A stretch of DNA of 32,728 nt. Source: Echinicola salinicaeni (GTDB taxonomy: Bacteria; Bacteroidota; Bacteroidia; Cytophagales; Cyclobacteriaceae). The position numbers and the translations under genes were made by a program. The notes under the pieces were generated by a model, which was not told the origin of the DNA, did not search any database, and was given only the letters and a program-made list of their open reading frames with translations. The stretch is taken from NCBI RefSeq assembly GCF_014280965.1, contig NZ_JACODZ010000015.1, positions 1-32,728 on the forward strand. The letters are read 5' to 3'. Of the stretch, positions 1-8,404 are shown in pieces. The stretch's first letter is position 1; each line of letters begins with the position of its first letter.

Positions 1-76
1 TTAACCTGTTGAGATAATGAAAAGCTATTGTCGAGAAATGAATAATTGTTTTGCAAAGAGAAAGCCAAGCGGTAAA

Positions 77-1033
77 ATGAAAAAGGTTTTAGTTTATACA
101 TTGATATTGCTGCTGTCTGCACCTATGTTGGTGCAGGGGCAGTCGAGGAAATATATCAGCCAGTTCAACTTTTTCCAGAGTTATTATAACCCTGGACTGA
201 CCGCCTATGAGGGCAGTGCGCTGAGGGGCTTTGTCCGGAACCAGTGGAGCGGTTTCGAGGGGGCACCGCGGACGATGTTCTTCAGTGCGGAGCTGGACTT
301 CGGGGAGATGAAAGGGGAGGAGGACCCGGCCCTGATGGGCAAGAATGCGGCCAGCCTGAACCTATTGTTCGATGAGTACGGTGCCTTCAGGGAAACCTCG
401 CTGGTGCTGGGCTATGCGAGCAGGATCAGGCTGACAGAAAAGCACAACCTGCGCCTGGGAGCGGGGGTAAGCTATACCAATGTCAAGCTGGACGGCACGT
501 CCATGACCGTGGAGCAGCAGAACGACGAACTGCTGGGGCAGTATATCGGAGGTTTTTCCGATATGCAGATCATCGACTTCAATGTAGGCCTGGCGCTGAC
601 GCATGAAAAGTATTACCTGTCCTATGCGATGCACCAGGTTAACGGTGGCGGTTTTTCCAGTGGTGATGAGTTTATGGATGGGCGGCCTGTCAATTATATC
701 GTACAGGCCGGCTACCGGGAAGCGATCAGCGACAAGGTTGCGGTGATCGGGAATTTCTTTTACCGGAACCAGGAAGATCTTCCGGATAATGTCGAGTTCA
801 ACCTGAAGGCCCTGTTGATGGACAAATTATGGTTGGGAGCGGGGCACCGGGTGGACTATGCGAACAACCTGCAGCTGGGCTTTCTGTTGAAGCGGGTGAA
901 GGTGGGCTATGTCTATGAGTTCCCTACCAATGGGAGCTATCTCTTGCCCGGCAATACCCACGAGTTCATGGCCATATTCAGCCTGTTCAGGACCAACGAA
1001 AGGAAACATGCCAAAGAGGTGTTGATCTGGTAG
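77..1033 (+). CDS. PorP/SprF family type IX secretion system membrane protein
   Basis: Outer-membrane protein of the PorP/SprF family, whose members accompany type IX secretion/gliding surface proteins in Bacteroidota and are predicted beta-barrels. I chose the ATG at 77 because it opens directly into a signal peptide (MKKVLVYTL, hydrophobic run, cleavage near VQGQ), giving 318 aa; an in-frame ATG at 17 would add 20 charged residues. The family opening is recognisable: Y-I-S-Q-F-N-F-F-Q-S-Y-Y-N-P-G-L-T shortly after cleavage, then R-N-Q-W-S-G-F-E-G-A-P. Alternating beta-strand patterns continue to the C-terminus. PorP genes usually lie just downstream of a large adhesin-like substrate, which would be left of this window. 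Oddity: from about 120 to 1030 the gene is very GC-rich (many CTG, GGC and CGG codons), unlike everything to its right. Confidence 0.9.
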   Translation: MKKVLVYTLILLLSAPMLVQGQSRKYISQFNFFQSYYNPGLTAYEGSALRGFVRNQWSGFEGAPRTMFFSAELDFGEMKGEEDPALMGKNAASLNLLFDEYGAFRETSLVLGYASRIRLTEKHNLRLGAGVSYTNVKLDGTSMTVEQQNDELLGQYIGGFSDMQIIDFNVGLALTHEKYYLSYAMHQVNGGGFSSGDEFMDGRPVNYIVQAGYREAISDKVAVIGNFFYRNQEDLPDNVEFNLKALLMDKLWLGAGHRVDYANNLQLGFLLKRVKVGYVYEFPTNGSYLLPGNTHEFMAIFSLFRTNERKHAKEVLIW

Positions 1034-1053
1034 GAAATAAAAATTCTTTAATT

Positions 1054-1088
1054 AAAAAAGCCCTTTACAGAACATAAAGGGCTTTTTT
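1054..1088. terminator. Bidirectional rho-independent terminator
   Basis: A perfect 14-bp stem (1054-1067 with 1075-1088) around a 7-base loop, built on GCCC/GGGC with six A before and six T after. It lies between the convergent PorP-family gene and the pirin gene and has the right A/T tracts to end transcription from both sides. Confidence 0.9.
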
Positions 1089-1091
1089 GAT

Positions 1092-1805
1092 TTAATCCAA
1101 AGGAACTTCCATTAACAATATTTTGGCATTGGAATTAGCTTTGATATTGAAGGAGGATGTTTCTGTTATTCCTAAACCATCCCTTAAATTTAATTCAATA
1201 CCTTCGATATTAAGGTTTCCTTTTAGAACAAAAAGATATACTCCATTTTTACTAGCGTCCTTGAGTGAATAAGTTAATTCATTTCCTGATGTTATATTAG
1301 AAATATAAAACCAGGCATTTTGATAAATCCATACACCATCATCATTTTTATTTGGAGATAAAATTTGCAAAAATTGATTATTGGCTTCTTTTTCATTCAG
1401 TGTAATTTGATCATACCTTGGTTCAACATTCCTTACGTTCGGAATGAGCCAAATCTGAAGGAATTTTACAGGTTTGTCTTTATTCTTATTGTATTCACTA
1501 TGAAGAATACCTGTTCCAGCGCTCATTACTTGGACATCTCCTTCTCTGATAACGGTCGTATTGCCCATGCTGTCCTTATGCTCTAAATCCCCTTCAAGAG
1601 GAATAGAAATAATTTCCATATTATCATGGGGATGAGTACCAAAGCCCATTCCAGGGGCCACTTCATCATCATTTAATACTCTCAGGTTACCGAAATGGAT
1701 TCTATCAGGATTATAATAATTGGCAAAACTAAAGGTATGAAAGGAATTAAGCCAGCCATGATTGGCATGTCCTCGGCTGTTTGCTTTATGAAATACAGTA
1801 TTCAT
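1092..1805 (-). CDS. Pirin family protein (bicupin)
   Basis: Pirin/YhhW-type double cupin. Family members bind one metal and some show quercetin 2,3-dioxygenase activity; the role here is unknown. I chose the ATG at 1805 (237 aa) over a GTG at 1826 because family proteins begin just before the R-G-H-A-N-H-G-W-L block. The N-terminal cupin carries G-T-H-P-H-D-N-M-E-I (H58, H60) and G-T-G-I-L-H-S-E (H102, E104), matching the three-His one-Glu metal site of pirins. The C-terminal cupin is degenerate, as is normal. It follows the sirtuin gene on the same strand with a short gap, so the two are probably co-transcribed. Substrate and partner cannot be read from the sequence. Confidence 0.9.
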   Translation of the reverse strand: MNTVFHKANSRGHANHGWLNSFHTFSFANYYNPDRIHFGNLRVLNDDEVAPGMGFGTHPHDNMEIISIPLEGDLEHKDSMGNTTVIREGDVQVMSAGTGILHSEYNKNKDKPVKFLQIWLIPNVRNVEPRYDQITLNEKEANNQFLQILSPNKNDDGVWIYQNAWFYISNITSGNELTYSLKDASKNGVYLFVLKGNLNIEGIELNLRDGLGITETSSFNIKANSNAKILLMEVPLD

Positions 1806-1852
1806 TTTAGTAGTATTTAATGTCACAATATCTAGGATACTAAAGCGTCACC

Positions 1853-2536
1853 TTATATTAAAAATTCCTTTAATTTACTTACTCCCTTACTCGCTGTTTC
1901 TTGAATAACAGTTAAGTTGTCTTTCAGTCCAGTTTCCGGAATATTTATATCAATGATATAGGTAGGTGTGGATGGATTAGTATATTGAAGAAGGCTTGCA
2001 GCAGGATAAACGAGTAGGGAAGTTCCAATAACAACAAATATATCTGCTTCCTGAGTAGCTTTGATCGCAGGATCCATCATGGGGACCATCTCCCCAAACC
2101 AAACGATAAAGGGGCGTAATTGACTTCCTTTTTCACATTTATCTCCCAATTTTATTTCCAATGAATCCATATCATATACTAAGTTTGGATCTAGAGTACT
2201 TTGAGATTTAAAGAGCTCTCCATGTAAATGAATAATTTTACTGGAGCCTGCACGTTCATGAAGGTTGTCTATGTTTTGTGTAATGATGGTGACGTCAAAG
2301 TCATTTTCCAAATCAGCCAATCCGTAATGAGCAGCATTTGGACTTACATGTTGAGCCTGTTTTCTTCTTTGGTTGTAAAACTCCAGGACAATTTCCTTAT
2401 TTTTTCTCCAGCCATCTGGGGAGGCTACTTCCATAATATCATGGTTTTCCCATAATCCATCACTGTCTCTAAAAGTCTTGATACCACTTTCTGCAGATAT
2501 TCCAGCACCAGATAAAACCACCAATTTCTTTTTCAT
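1853..2536 (-). CDS. SIR2 family NAD-dependent protein deacylase (CobB-like)
   Basis: NAD-dependent lysine deacylase, cytoplasmic. The ATG at 2536 (227 aa) starts M-K-K-K-L-V-V-L-S-G-A-G-I-S-A-E-S-G; the GTG at 2548 is less likely. NAD-site motifs are present: GAGISAESG-x4-FR, T-Q-N-I-D-N-L-H, the catalytic H105 in H-L-H-G-E, and I-G-T-S-L-x-V-Y-P-A. Y54 and R57 (F-Y-N-Q-R) form the Y-x-x-R pair that marks SIRT5/CobB class III sirtuins, which favour acidic acyl groups such as succinyl; desuccinylase activity is therefore inferred. Oddity: the four zinc-ribbon cysteines are absent and the whole protein has one Cys (C134). Lies upstream of the pirin gene in a likely two-gene operon. Confidence 0.92.
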   Translation of the reverse strand: MKKKLVVLSGAGISAESGIKTFRDSDGLWENHDIMEVASPDGWRKNKEIVLEFYNQRRKQAQHVSPNAAHYGLADLENDFDVTIITQNIDNLHERAGSSKIIHLHGELFKSQSTLDPNLVYDMDSLEIKLGDKCEKGSQLRPFIVWFGEMVPMMDPAIKATQEADIFVVIGTSLLVYPAASLLQYTNPSTPTYIIDINIPETGLKDNLTVIQETASKGVSKLKEFLI

Positions 2537-2656
2537 ATTTGTTCTCACGTGTCCAGATTAAAAATAAGAAAACTTATTAAATAAAAATGCTAGCAACTAT
2601 AATAGAAACAAAAAATTGGCTTTCAAAAAGGGGAGTATTTCACTATTTCCTAAAGC

Positions 2657-2684
2657 AAAAAAAGCCGGAACATTGTCCGGCTTT
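2657..2684 (-). terminator. Rho-independent terminator of topA
   Basis: Perfect 9-bp stem (2661-2669 with 2676-2684, GCCGGA/TCCGGC core), 6-base loop, followed on the minus strand by seven T (A run 2657-2663 on the plus strand). It begins just past the topA stop codon. Confidence 0.9.
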
Positions 2685-2687
2685 CTA

Positions 2688-5009
2688 CTACTTTTTCTTT
2701 TTAGCGTACCTTCCTTTTTTCTTTTCAGGTTGGTTTTCTATGATCTCAATGGTTTCTTCATAGCTAAGGTCCTCAGCTACCTTATCTTTTGGGATTTTAA
2801 AATTGTTCTTCCCAAATTTAATATAAGGTCCCCATCTACCATTCAATATTTGAATTTCAGGATTTTCATCGAAGCTCTTAATATGCTTTTTGGCATCTGC
2901 TTCTCTTTTATCTTTGATAAGCTGAATAGCTTCTTCCTCTGTAATGCTTAAAGGATCTAGTTCTTTTCCAAGAGAAACGAATTTACTGTCATGTCTGATA
3001 TAAGGACCAAATCTCCCTATTGCAGCCACAATCTTTTTATCTTCAAACATACCTACATCTCTTGGAAGTTTGAAAAGTTCCATAGCATCCTCGAAGGTAA
3101 TGCTTTCAATAAATTGTCCTTTCTTCAGACTGGCAAATTGCTTTTCCTCATCATCTTGATCACCAATTTGCACCAAAGGCCCAAATTTACCTAAACGAAC
3201 AATAACTGGTTTTCCAGTTTTAGGGTCCTTCCCTAATTCTCTGGATGAACTCACATTGGCCCGCTCGACGGTTTCTGCTTCTTCAACCGTATTATGGAAT
3301 TTACCATAGAAATTTTCGATCATATCATCCCAATGCTGTAATCCATGGGCTATATCATCAAATTCCTTTTCTACTTTAGCAGTAAATTTAAAATCAATGA
3401 CATTAGGGAAATGTTCTACTAAGAAGTCATTGACAACCATCGCTATATTGGTTGGGAAAAGTTTATTCTTATCAGAACCTGCGGTTTCTGTTTTCTCACT
3501 TTTTGTAAACTCTCCCTTTTTAATGATCATTTCTGTGTAATTACGAGGTTTTCCATCTCTGGATTCCTTAATTACGTAATTACGTTTTTGTATGGTTGAA
3601 ATGGTAGGAGCATAAGTCGAAGGTCTTCCGATGCCCATTTCCTCCAATTTCTTTACTAAAGAAGCCTCCGTGTACCTTGCTGGAGGTCTGGTGAAACTCT
3701 GACGAGCTTTCATTTCAGTCAGGTCCAAATCTTGACCAATAGTCAGAGGAGGCAGAAGGCCTTTGCTTTGATTGTTATCCTCATCCTCTTCGTCATCGGT
3801 GCTTTCTAAATATACCTTTAAGAAGCCTTCGAATTTGATTACTTCTCCATGGGCACTTAGATTTTGCTCAGAATTACTAATTGCAATACTCACATGCGTT
3901 TTTTCCAATTGTGCATCTGACATCTGCGAAGCAATCGCCCTTTTCCAAATCAGTTCATACAAACGCTGTTCGTTTCTCTCACTACCTGCTTCTAAATTAG
4001 AAAAATTAGTAGGTCTTATGGCTTCGTGAGCCTCTTGTGCTCCTTCTGACTTTGAGGTATAAGATCTAGCTTTATGGTATTCATCTCCAAAAGCACTTAT
4101 AATCTGCTTCTTTGCGCTTTCCATTGCTTCTGCAGATAGGTTTACACTATCCGTTCTCATATAGGTAATCTTACCTGCCTCATAAAGCCTCTGGGCAATG
4201 GTCATGGTCTGAGAAACAGAAAAACCTAATTTCCTACTTGCCTCTTGTTGGAGGGTAGAAGTAGTAAAGGGGGCAGCAGGGGATTTTTTAGCAGGCTTTT
4301 TCTCCAAGTTCTTGATGGAGAACTTAGCATCTAAGCAGTTTTTAAGAAACTCTTCTGCCTCTTCTTGGCTGTCAAATTTCTTGGGTAATTCAGCATTTAA
4401 AACCTTACCCTTTACATCAAATATTGCAGTTATTTTATAGGAAGATTTGGATTCAAATTTATCAATTTCCCTTTCCCTTTCTACAATAAACCTAACAGCT
4501 ACTGATTGAACCCTACCTGCTGAAAGACCTGCTTTTACTTTTTTCCAAAGTACTGGAGATAATTCAAAACCCACCAACCTATCTAAAATCCTCCTTGCTT
4601 GTTGGGCATTAACTAAATCTATATCAATAGACCTTGGGTTTTCTATAGCTTTAACAATTGCATTTTTGGTAATTTCCCTAAATACAATTCTTTTGGTGTT
4701 ATCTTCTTTTAACTTAAGTACCTCTTTTAAATGCCATGAAATGGCTTCTCCTTCACGGTCATCATCACTCGCTAGGTAAATGGTCTCAGAATCTTTAACC
4801 AAGCTTTTGAGCTGTTTGATAACTTCTTTTTTGTCCGAGGTGACCTCATAAGTCGGATGGAATTTATTTTTTATGTCAATGGCCTTATCTCCCTTAGGCA
4901 AATCCCGTACATGACCATAGCTCGATGCTACTTTATAATCTTTACCGAGATAACCTTCAATGGTTTTGGCTTTGGCTGGAGATTCGACAATGACTAAATT
5001 TTTTGGCAT
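2688..5009 (-). CDS. topA: DNA topoisomerase I
   Basis: Type IA topoisomerase that relaxes negative supercoils. The ATG at 5009 gives 773 aa starting M-P-K-N-L-V-I-V-E-S-P-A-K-A, the canonical Toprim opening; an upstream in-frame start at 5066 has no family support. The Toprim acidic residues are E9, D82, D84 and E86 (D-D-D-R-E-G-E). The active-site tyrosine is Y283 in I-T-Y-M-R-T-D-S. After the catalytic core come at least three C-terminal TopA repeats of the G-R-x-G-P-Y-I type without zinc-finger cysteines, then a Lys-rich tail (ending KKKGRYAKKKK) that probably contacts DNA. Transcribed divergently from the SixA-like gene, with a -7 box at 5092-5099 and its own terminator. Confidence 0.97.
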   Translation of the reverse strand: MPKNLVIVESPAKAKTIEGYLGKDYKVASSYGHVRDLPKGDKAIDIKNKFHPTYEVTSDKKEVIKQLKSLVKDSETIYLASDDDREGEAISWHLKEVLKLKEDNTKRIVFREITKNAIVKAIENPRSIDIDLVNAQQARRILDRLVGFELSPVLWKKVKAGLSAGRVQSVAVRFIVEREREIDKFESKSSYKITAIFDVKGKVLNAELPKKFDSQEEAEEFLKNCLDAKFSIKNLEKKPAKKSPAAPFTTSTLQQEASRKLGFSVSQTMTIAQRLYEAGKITYMRTDSVNLSAEAMESAKKQIISAFGDEYHKARSYTSKSEGAQEAHEAIRPTNFSNLEAGSERNEQRLYELIWKRAIASQMSDAQLEKTHVSIAISNSEQNLSAHGEVIKFEGFLKVYLESTDDEEDEDNNQSKGLLPPLTIGQDLDLTEMKARQSFTRPPARYTEASLVKKLEEMGIGRPSTYAPTISTIQKRNYVIKESRDGKPRNYTEMIIKKGEFTKSEKTETAGSDKNKLFPTNIAMVVNDFLVEHFPNVIDFKFTAKVEKEFDDIAHGLQHWDDMIENFYGKFHNTVEEAETVERANVSSSRELGKDPKTGKPVIVRLGKFGPLVQIGDQDDEEKQFASLKKGQFIESITFEDAMELFKLPRDVGMFEDKKIVAAIGRFGPYIRHDSKFVSLGKELDPLSITEEEAIQLIKDKREADAKKHIKSFDENPEIQILNGRWGPYIKFGKNNFKIPKDKVAEDLSYEETIEIIENQPEKKKGRYAKKKK

Positions 5010-5091
5010 AGTGATATTCTTTATCTGGAAGCAGTGATTATTATTATCATGCTCTACAAAACTCAAAAATAGAAGCGATTATATTCTCCTC

Positions 5092-5099
5092 CAAATATA
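5092..5099 (-). promoter_or_regulatory. Bacteroidota -7 promoter element for topA
   Basis: TATATTTG on the minus strand, an exact match to the Bacteroidota -7 consensus TAnnTTTG, about 80 bases upstream of the topA ATG. No clear TTTG -33 element is seen at the usual spacing, so the assignment rests on the -7 box alone. Confidence 0.5.
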
Positions 5100-5175
5100 A
5101 ATTCATCTCATATTGATTTTGGCATGGTTATTTCGTTGTAATATTGTAATAATTTTTCATCGATATCAAGGTAAT

Positions 5176-5655
5176 ATGGCAAAATATCTGACATTATTAA
5201 GACATGGAGAGGCAGAACCAGCCAAAGGATTTAAGGAGGATTTTCATAGAAACCTGAGCGATAATGGGAAATATAAATTGAATAGGCTTGGCATTTTATT
5301 AAAAAAAAGAAAATTATTTTTTGACTTAGCATATATAAGTGCTGCTAAACGAACTGTAGAAACCGCTGAAATAATCAGTGATTACTCATCTATTTCTAAT
5401 AAAGAAGTAAAAAGAGATTTATATCTATCAGGCGTGGATATGGTTTTTGAAATATTAAGCTCAACACCCAATGATATCAATCATATCATTTTTATAGGAC
5501 ACAATCCTGGCATTAGTGCAGTACTGGCGGTGCTTACAAATGATTACCAAGTTAATTTAGCACCTGGAATGATGGCAATGATTGAGCTACATGCTGATTC
5601 ATGGGATGTGTGCATAAATAGGGGGATGGGTACTTTAAATGAAGTTCTCCAGTGA
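5176..5655 (+). CDS. SixA-type histidine phosphatase family protein
   Basis: Histidine-phosphatase (phosphoglycerate-mutase-like) superfamily member of the short SixA type. The ATG at 5176 gives 159 aa opening M-A-K-Y-L-T-L-L-R-H-G-E-A; in-frame codons back to 5113 would put a non-family extension before this strand. The catalytic RHG is at residues 9-11 (H10 is the phospho-acceptor), an arginine follows in A-A-K-R-T, and the second histidine is H109 in F-I-G-H-N-P-G. SixA of E. coli dephosphorylates phosphohistidine on phosphotransfer proteins; whether this enzyme does the same is unknown. Divergent from topA, and followed by the arginase-family gene on the same strand after about 130 bases. 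Confidence 0.88.
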   Translation: MAKYLTLLRHGEAEPAKGFKEDFHRNLSDNGKYKLNRLGILLKKRKLFFDLAYISAAKRTVETAEIISDYSSISNKEVKRDLYLSGVDMVFEILSSTPNDINHIIFIGHNPGISAVLAVLTNDYQVNLAPGMMAMIELHADSWDVCINRGMGTLNEVLQ

Positions 5656-5788
5656 AAAATCAGAGAATTATCGTTTTTGATAATGGGTATATTCGTGGAA
5701 TTTCAGTAAATTAAATAAGGAATTTAAATCCTATTGTCGGATTTTAACCTATGTCTTTTTGAAAAAATAACAGTAGAAAAATAAGGTT

Positions 5789-6865
5789 ATGATTACTAAG
5801 AAACAGGAAGTAATTAATCATTTTGATCCAAATGGAGTAGCATCACAAGGCAATATTTTTGGTTTGCCATATGATGAGGAAACAGCAACACTTATCATAG
5901 TTCCAGTACCATGGGAAGTAACCGTAAGTTATTCTCACGGTACAGCAATGGGACCTGCAAGTGTACTAAATGCTTCTGCTCAAGTTGATCTTTTTCAGGA
6001 TGATATTGTGGATGCATGGACCATGGGTATTTACATGTTGCCTATTCCTGCAGAATTGGCCCAAAGCAACTCTAATCACCGCAAAATAGCCGACGATTAT
6101 ATAGAATGGTTGGAAACGGGGAAGCAACAAAAAGATAAAGAAAAGTATTTGGCTGTTCCTGATCTTATTAATCGGGAATGTTTAAAGATGAATGAATGGG
6201 TATACAAGACAACTAAAAATTATCTCAATCAAGGTAAATTAGTGGCTTTATTGGGAGGGGATCACAGTACTCCACTTGGCTATATCAAAGCTTTGTCCGA
6301 AAAGTACTCCAGTTTTGGTGTCCTCCAAATAGATGCCCATGCTGATTTGCGGGAAGCTTACGAGAGTTTTGAATATTCACATGCGAGCATTACCCATAAT
6401 TTCATGAAAATTCCGCAAGTGGAAAAATTGGTACAAGTAGGTATTCGGGATTATTGTGAGGAGGAATCAGATAGAGCCAAAGAAGATCCTAGGATTCATA
6501 CTTTTTATGATAAGGATATCAAGGAATCTATGTATGAAGGAGCTACATGGAGATCGGTATGTAACCAAATAATTAATTCATTGCCCAGGGAAGTCTATAT
6601 CACTATTGATATTGATGGATTTGACCCCAAGCTTTGTCCCAATACAGGTACCCCTGTTCCTGGGGGATTTGATCTCGAACAAATCATGTATTTAATGAAG
6701 TTATTGGTTAAATCAGGAAAAAAAATAATTGGCTTTGATGTAGTCGAAGTAGCACCTAGTAATGATGGGAATGAAATTGATGGAAATGTAGGTGCTAGGG
6801 TTTTATACCGGATGTCCAATCTTTTTGGCGTATCTCAGAATAAACTTTGGTGGACTGAGCATTAA
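5789..6865 (+). CDS. Agmatinase/arginase family ureohydrolase
   Basis: Binuclear manganese ureohydrolase, 358 aa, which would hydrolyse a guanidino or formimino group to release urea or formamide. Metal ligands are clear: H159 (G-G-D-H-S), D182/H184/D186 (D-A-H-A-D-L-R) and D274/D276 (D-I-D-G-F-D-P). It is longer than the roughly 300-aa classical agmatinases, with an insertion around residues 85-130 (lysine-rich) before the first metal motif. The substrate (agmatine, arginine, formimidoylglutamate or other) cannot be decided from the motifs. AAGG lies a few bases before the ATG. The gene ends exactly at the start of an unusually long terminator hairpin. No polyamine or histidine-degradation genes are nearby. 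Confidence 0.87.
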   Translation: MITKKQEVINHFDPNGVASQGNIFGLPYDEETATLIIVPVPWEVTVSYSHGTAMGPASVLNASAQVDLFQDDIVDAWTMGIYMLPIPAELAQSNSNHRKIADDYIEWLETGKQQKDKEKYLAVPDLINRECLKMNEWVYKTTKNYLNQGKLVALLGGDHSTPLGYIKALSEKYSSFGVLQIDAHADLREAYESFEYSHASITHNFMKIPQVEKLVQVGIRDYCEEESDRAKEDPRIHTFYDKDIKESMYEGATWRSVCNQIINSLPREVYITIDIDGFDPKLCPNTGTPVPGGFDLEQIMYLMKLLVKSGKKIIGFDVVEVAPSNDGNEIDGNVGARVLYRMSNLFGVSQNKLWWTEH

Positions 6866-6931
6866 GAAGAATAGACAAAGAAGCCCGGAAAATGATTCCG
6901 GGCTTCTTTGTCTATTCTTCTAATTTTTTTT
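6866..6931 (+). terminator. Very long perfect terminator hairpin
   Basis: A 25-bp perfect stem (6866-6890 with 6896-6920) with a 5-base loop, followed by TAATTTTTTTT. The left arm starts one base after the stop codon of the ureohydrolase gene. The right arm contains the last codons and stop (6912-6914) of the opposing lipoprotein gene. The T tract follows only on the plus strand, so it is a strong plus-strand terminator and at best a hairpin for the minus-strand transcript. Confidence 0.93.
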
Positions 6932-7139
6932 GAATATCATCTGCCTTTTCATCCAATTTGTCCGCAACATCTTCCAAGGATTCGCTAACATCCTCTGCTG
7001 CATCTTCTATTTTATCTGCAGCTTTTTCTAATTTGTTTTCTACCTTTTCCAATTTTTTGGATAATTTACTCTTTTTCTTATCCTCACAAGAGCTGAATAA
7101 AAATACGAGTAAAACAACTAAAGGAGCTAACTTTTTCAT
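6912..7139 (-). CDS. Small coiled-coil lipoprotein
   Basis: 75-aa lipoprotein of unknown function. The signal peptide M-K-K-L-A-P-L-V-V-L-L-V-F-L-F-S-S-C ends in a lipobox with Cys18. The mature part is almost entirely charged amphipathic helix with repeating K-L-E-K, D-K-I-E-D-A and D-K-L-D-E-K units, so it is probably a rod or coiled coil anchored to a membrane in the periplasm. This resembles other small helical envelope lipoproteins (Lpp-like in shape only, with no homology claimed). The gene's last codons lie within the opposing terminator hairpin. Confidence 0.8.
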   Translation of the reverse strand: MKKLAPLVVLLVFLFSSCEDKKKSKLSKKLEKVENKLEKAADKIEDAAEDVSESLEDVADKLDEKADDIQKKLEE

Positions 7140-7250
7140 ATAGGATCAATTTCTAATGGCTAATAATTTAGTGCAGTAAAAGTAATGAGCTTTTTATAAT
7201 AATTCGGTTTAATTGAAAAACTAAAATCCAAATAAATAAGAACGATCCTA

Positions 7251-8267
7251 TTATAATTCCCATCCTATACCAGTTTGAAAGACATAATCCGCTTTACTTG
7301 CACCTTCTACAACCTGGTTATCATAGTTTAGGGTAAAACCAGCTTTGATATACAATTCCAAAGGCAGGTCATATTTGACATCAATATTATAATCAAATCT
7401 CCATCTTCCACTTTCCGTTATACCAGGGAAAATTACTGCTTTTGTAAGTAAGTCTAGGTCTCCGATATCATATAAATTAAGTTCACTACCCACATAAGCC
7501 TCCATACTGTTTCTGTCTTCATCTTCACTAGAAAACCGTTCATTTACGTAAGAAAAACCGCCTTCAACACCAAAATAAGATTGGTTGGTGTGGATAATAT
7601 ATTTACCCATTCCCAGCTTGAAAATACTTCTCAAATCTAGTTTTTGTTCTGTATTGGACAGAAAGGAATAATTGGCCGGGACATACCAGTCTTTAGGGAG
7701 AAATTTTCTATAAGAAAAACTTCCATCTTCTCTACGAATAGGATCCACTTCATCTTGGTTGGACCTAATAAGGTTATAGCCTGCAGAAGCAGACCATCTG
7801 GGTGCTACATAACCTAAAGAAGTTCTAAGTCCTGATTGTGTCAAGTTATTGGCTTTGGTGAAGCTATAATTAATATCAATATTGGCAGATAACCTACTGA
7901 TAAAATCATCCTCATAGGTTTTGAAATACACAATCTCATTAACATCTACCTCTATGGTCTCACCATCTAAAGTATGTATAAGAATGCGATTAGGGGAGGA
8001 AGATTTTAAATAGCCATTATGTCTTCGACCGGATGTTAATGTAATGAGATAGTTTTGTGTAGAATACACCTCACTGATTTTTTCCCACTCAATTTCAAAA
8101 TCACTGTCACTGTAATCCGTTTCTATAATTACAACACCTCTATCCATTGACTTTATTTCACCAACAATGACATCTTTATTTTTAAATATTAATGAATCAT
8201 TTTGGCCATATGAGGAATTAAAAAATAGACAGCATAAAAAGAACAATAAAATTAAATTTTTAATCAT
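7251..8267 (-). CDS. DUF481 domain-containing outer membrane protein
   Basis: 338-aa secreted protein with a signal peptide (M-I-K-N-L-I-L-L-F-F, cleavage near S-S-Y-G-Q). Residues about 25-115 form a small beta domain (V-I-V-G-E-I-K-S-M-D-R-G, then I-L-I-H-T-L-D-G-E-T-I-E-V). Residues about 125-338 are alternating aromatic strands typical of a DUF481/YdiY barrel, with the last residues G-I-G-W-E-L resembling a barrel C-terminus. The family is found in outer membranes and its biochemical role is not established. Lies in an envelope-gene cluster on the minus strand, though gaps of 111 and 137 bases argue for separate transcription. Confidence 0.85.
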   Translation of the reverse strand: MIKNLILLFFLCCLFFNSSYGQNDSLIFKNKDVIVGEIKSMDRGVVIIETDYSDSDFEIEWEKISEVYSTQNYLITLTSGRRHNGYLKSSSPNRILIHTLDGETIEVDVNEIVYFKTYEDDFISRLSANIDINYSFTKANNLTQSGLRTSLGYVAPRWSASAGYNLIRSNQDEVDPIRREDGSFSYRKFLPKDWYVPANYSFLSNTEQKLDLRSIFKLGMGKYIIHTNQSYFGVEGGFSYVNERFSSEDEDRNSMEAYVGSELNLYDIGDLDLLTKAVIFPGITESGRWRFDYNIDVKYDLPLELYIKAGFTLNYDNQVVEGASKADYVFQTGIGWEL

Positions 8268-8404
8268 AGGTATTGACTTTTAGTGAAATACTGATATGAA
8301 TTATTTAGATATTAAAATAATAAAAAATATATACAAATATTCTGTTTTATGTTTATGATTTTATTTAATTTTTTTACAAAAACCTATTTGAATTATTAAC
8401 TAAA

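Noticed and set aside
1-16. End of an upstream coding sequence
   Set aside because: Too short to decide; stop triplets are present but no frame can be assigned.
2616-2951. 111-codon plus-strand open frame over the topA end
   Set aside because: Antisense shadow of topA containing its terminator; hydrophobic pattern arises from the complement of Lys/Glu-rich codons.
5113-5175. N-terminal extension of the SixA-like protein
   Set aside because: The extension overlaps the promoter region and precedes the canonical M-A-K-Y-L-T-L-L-R-H-G start; family members begin at this strand.
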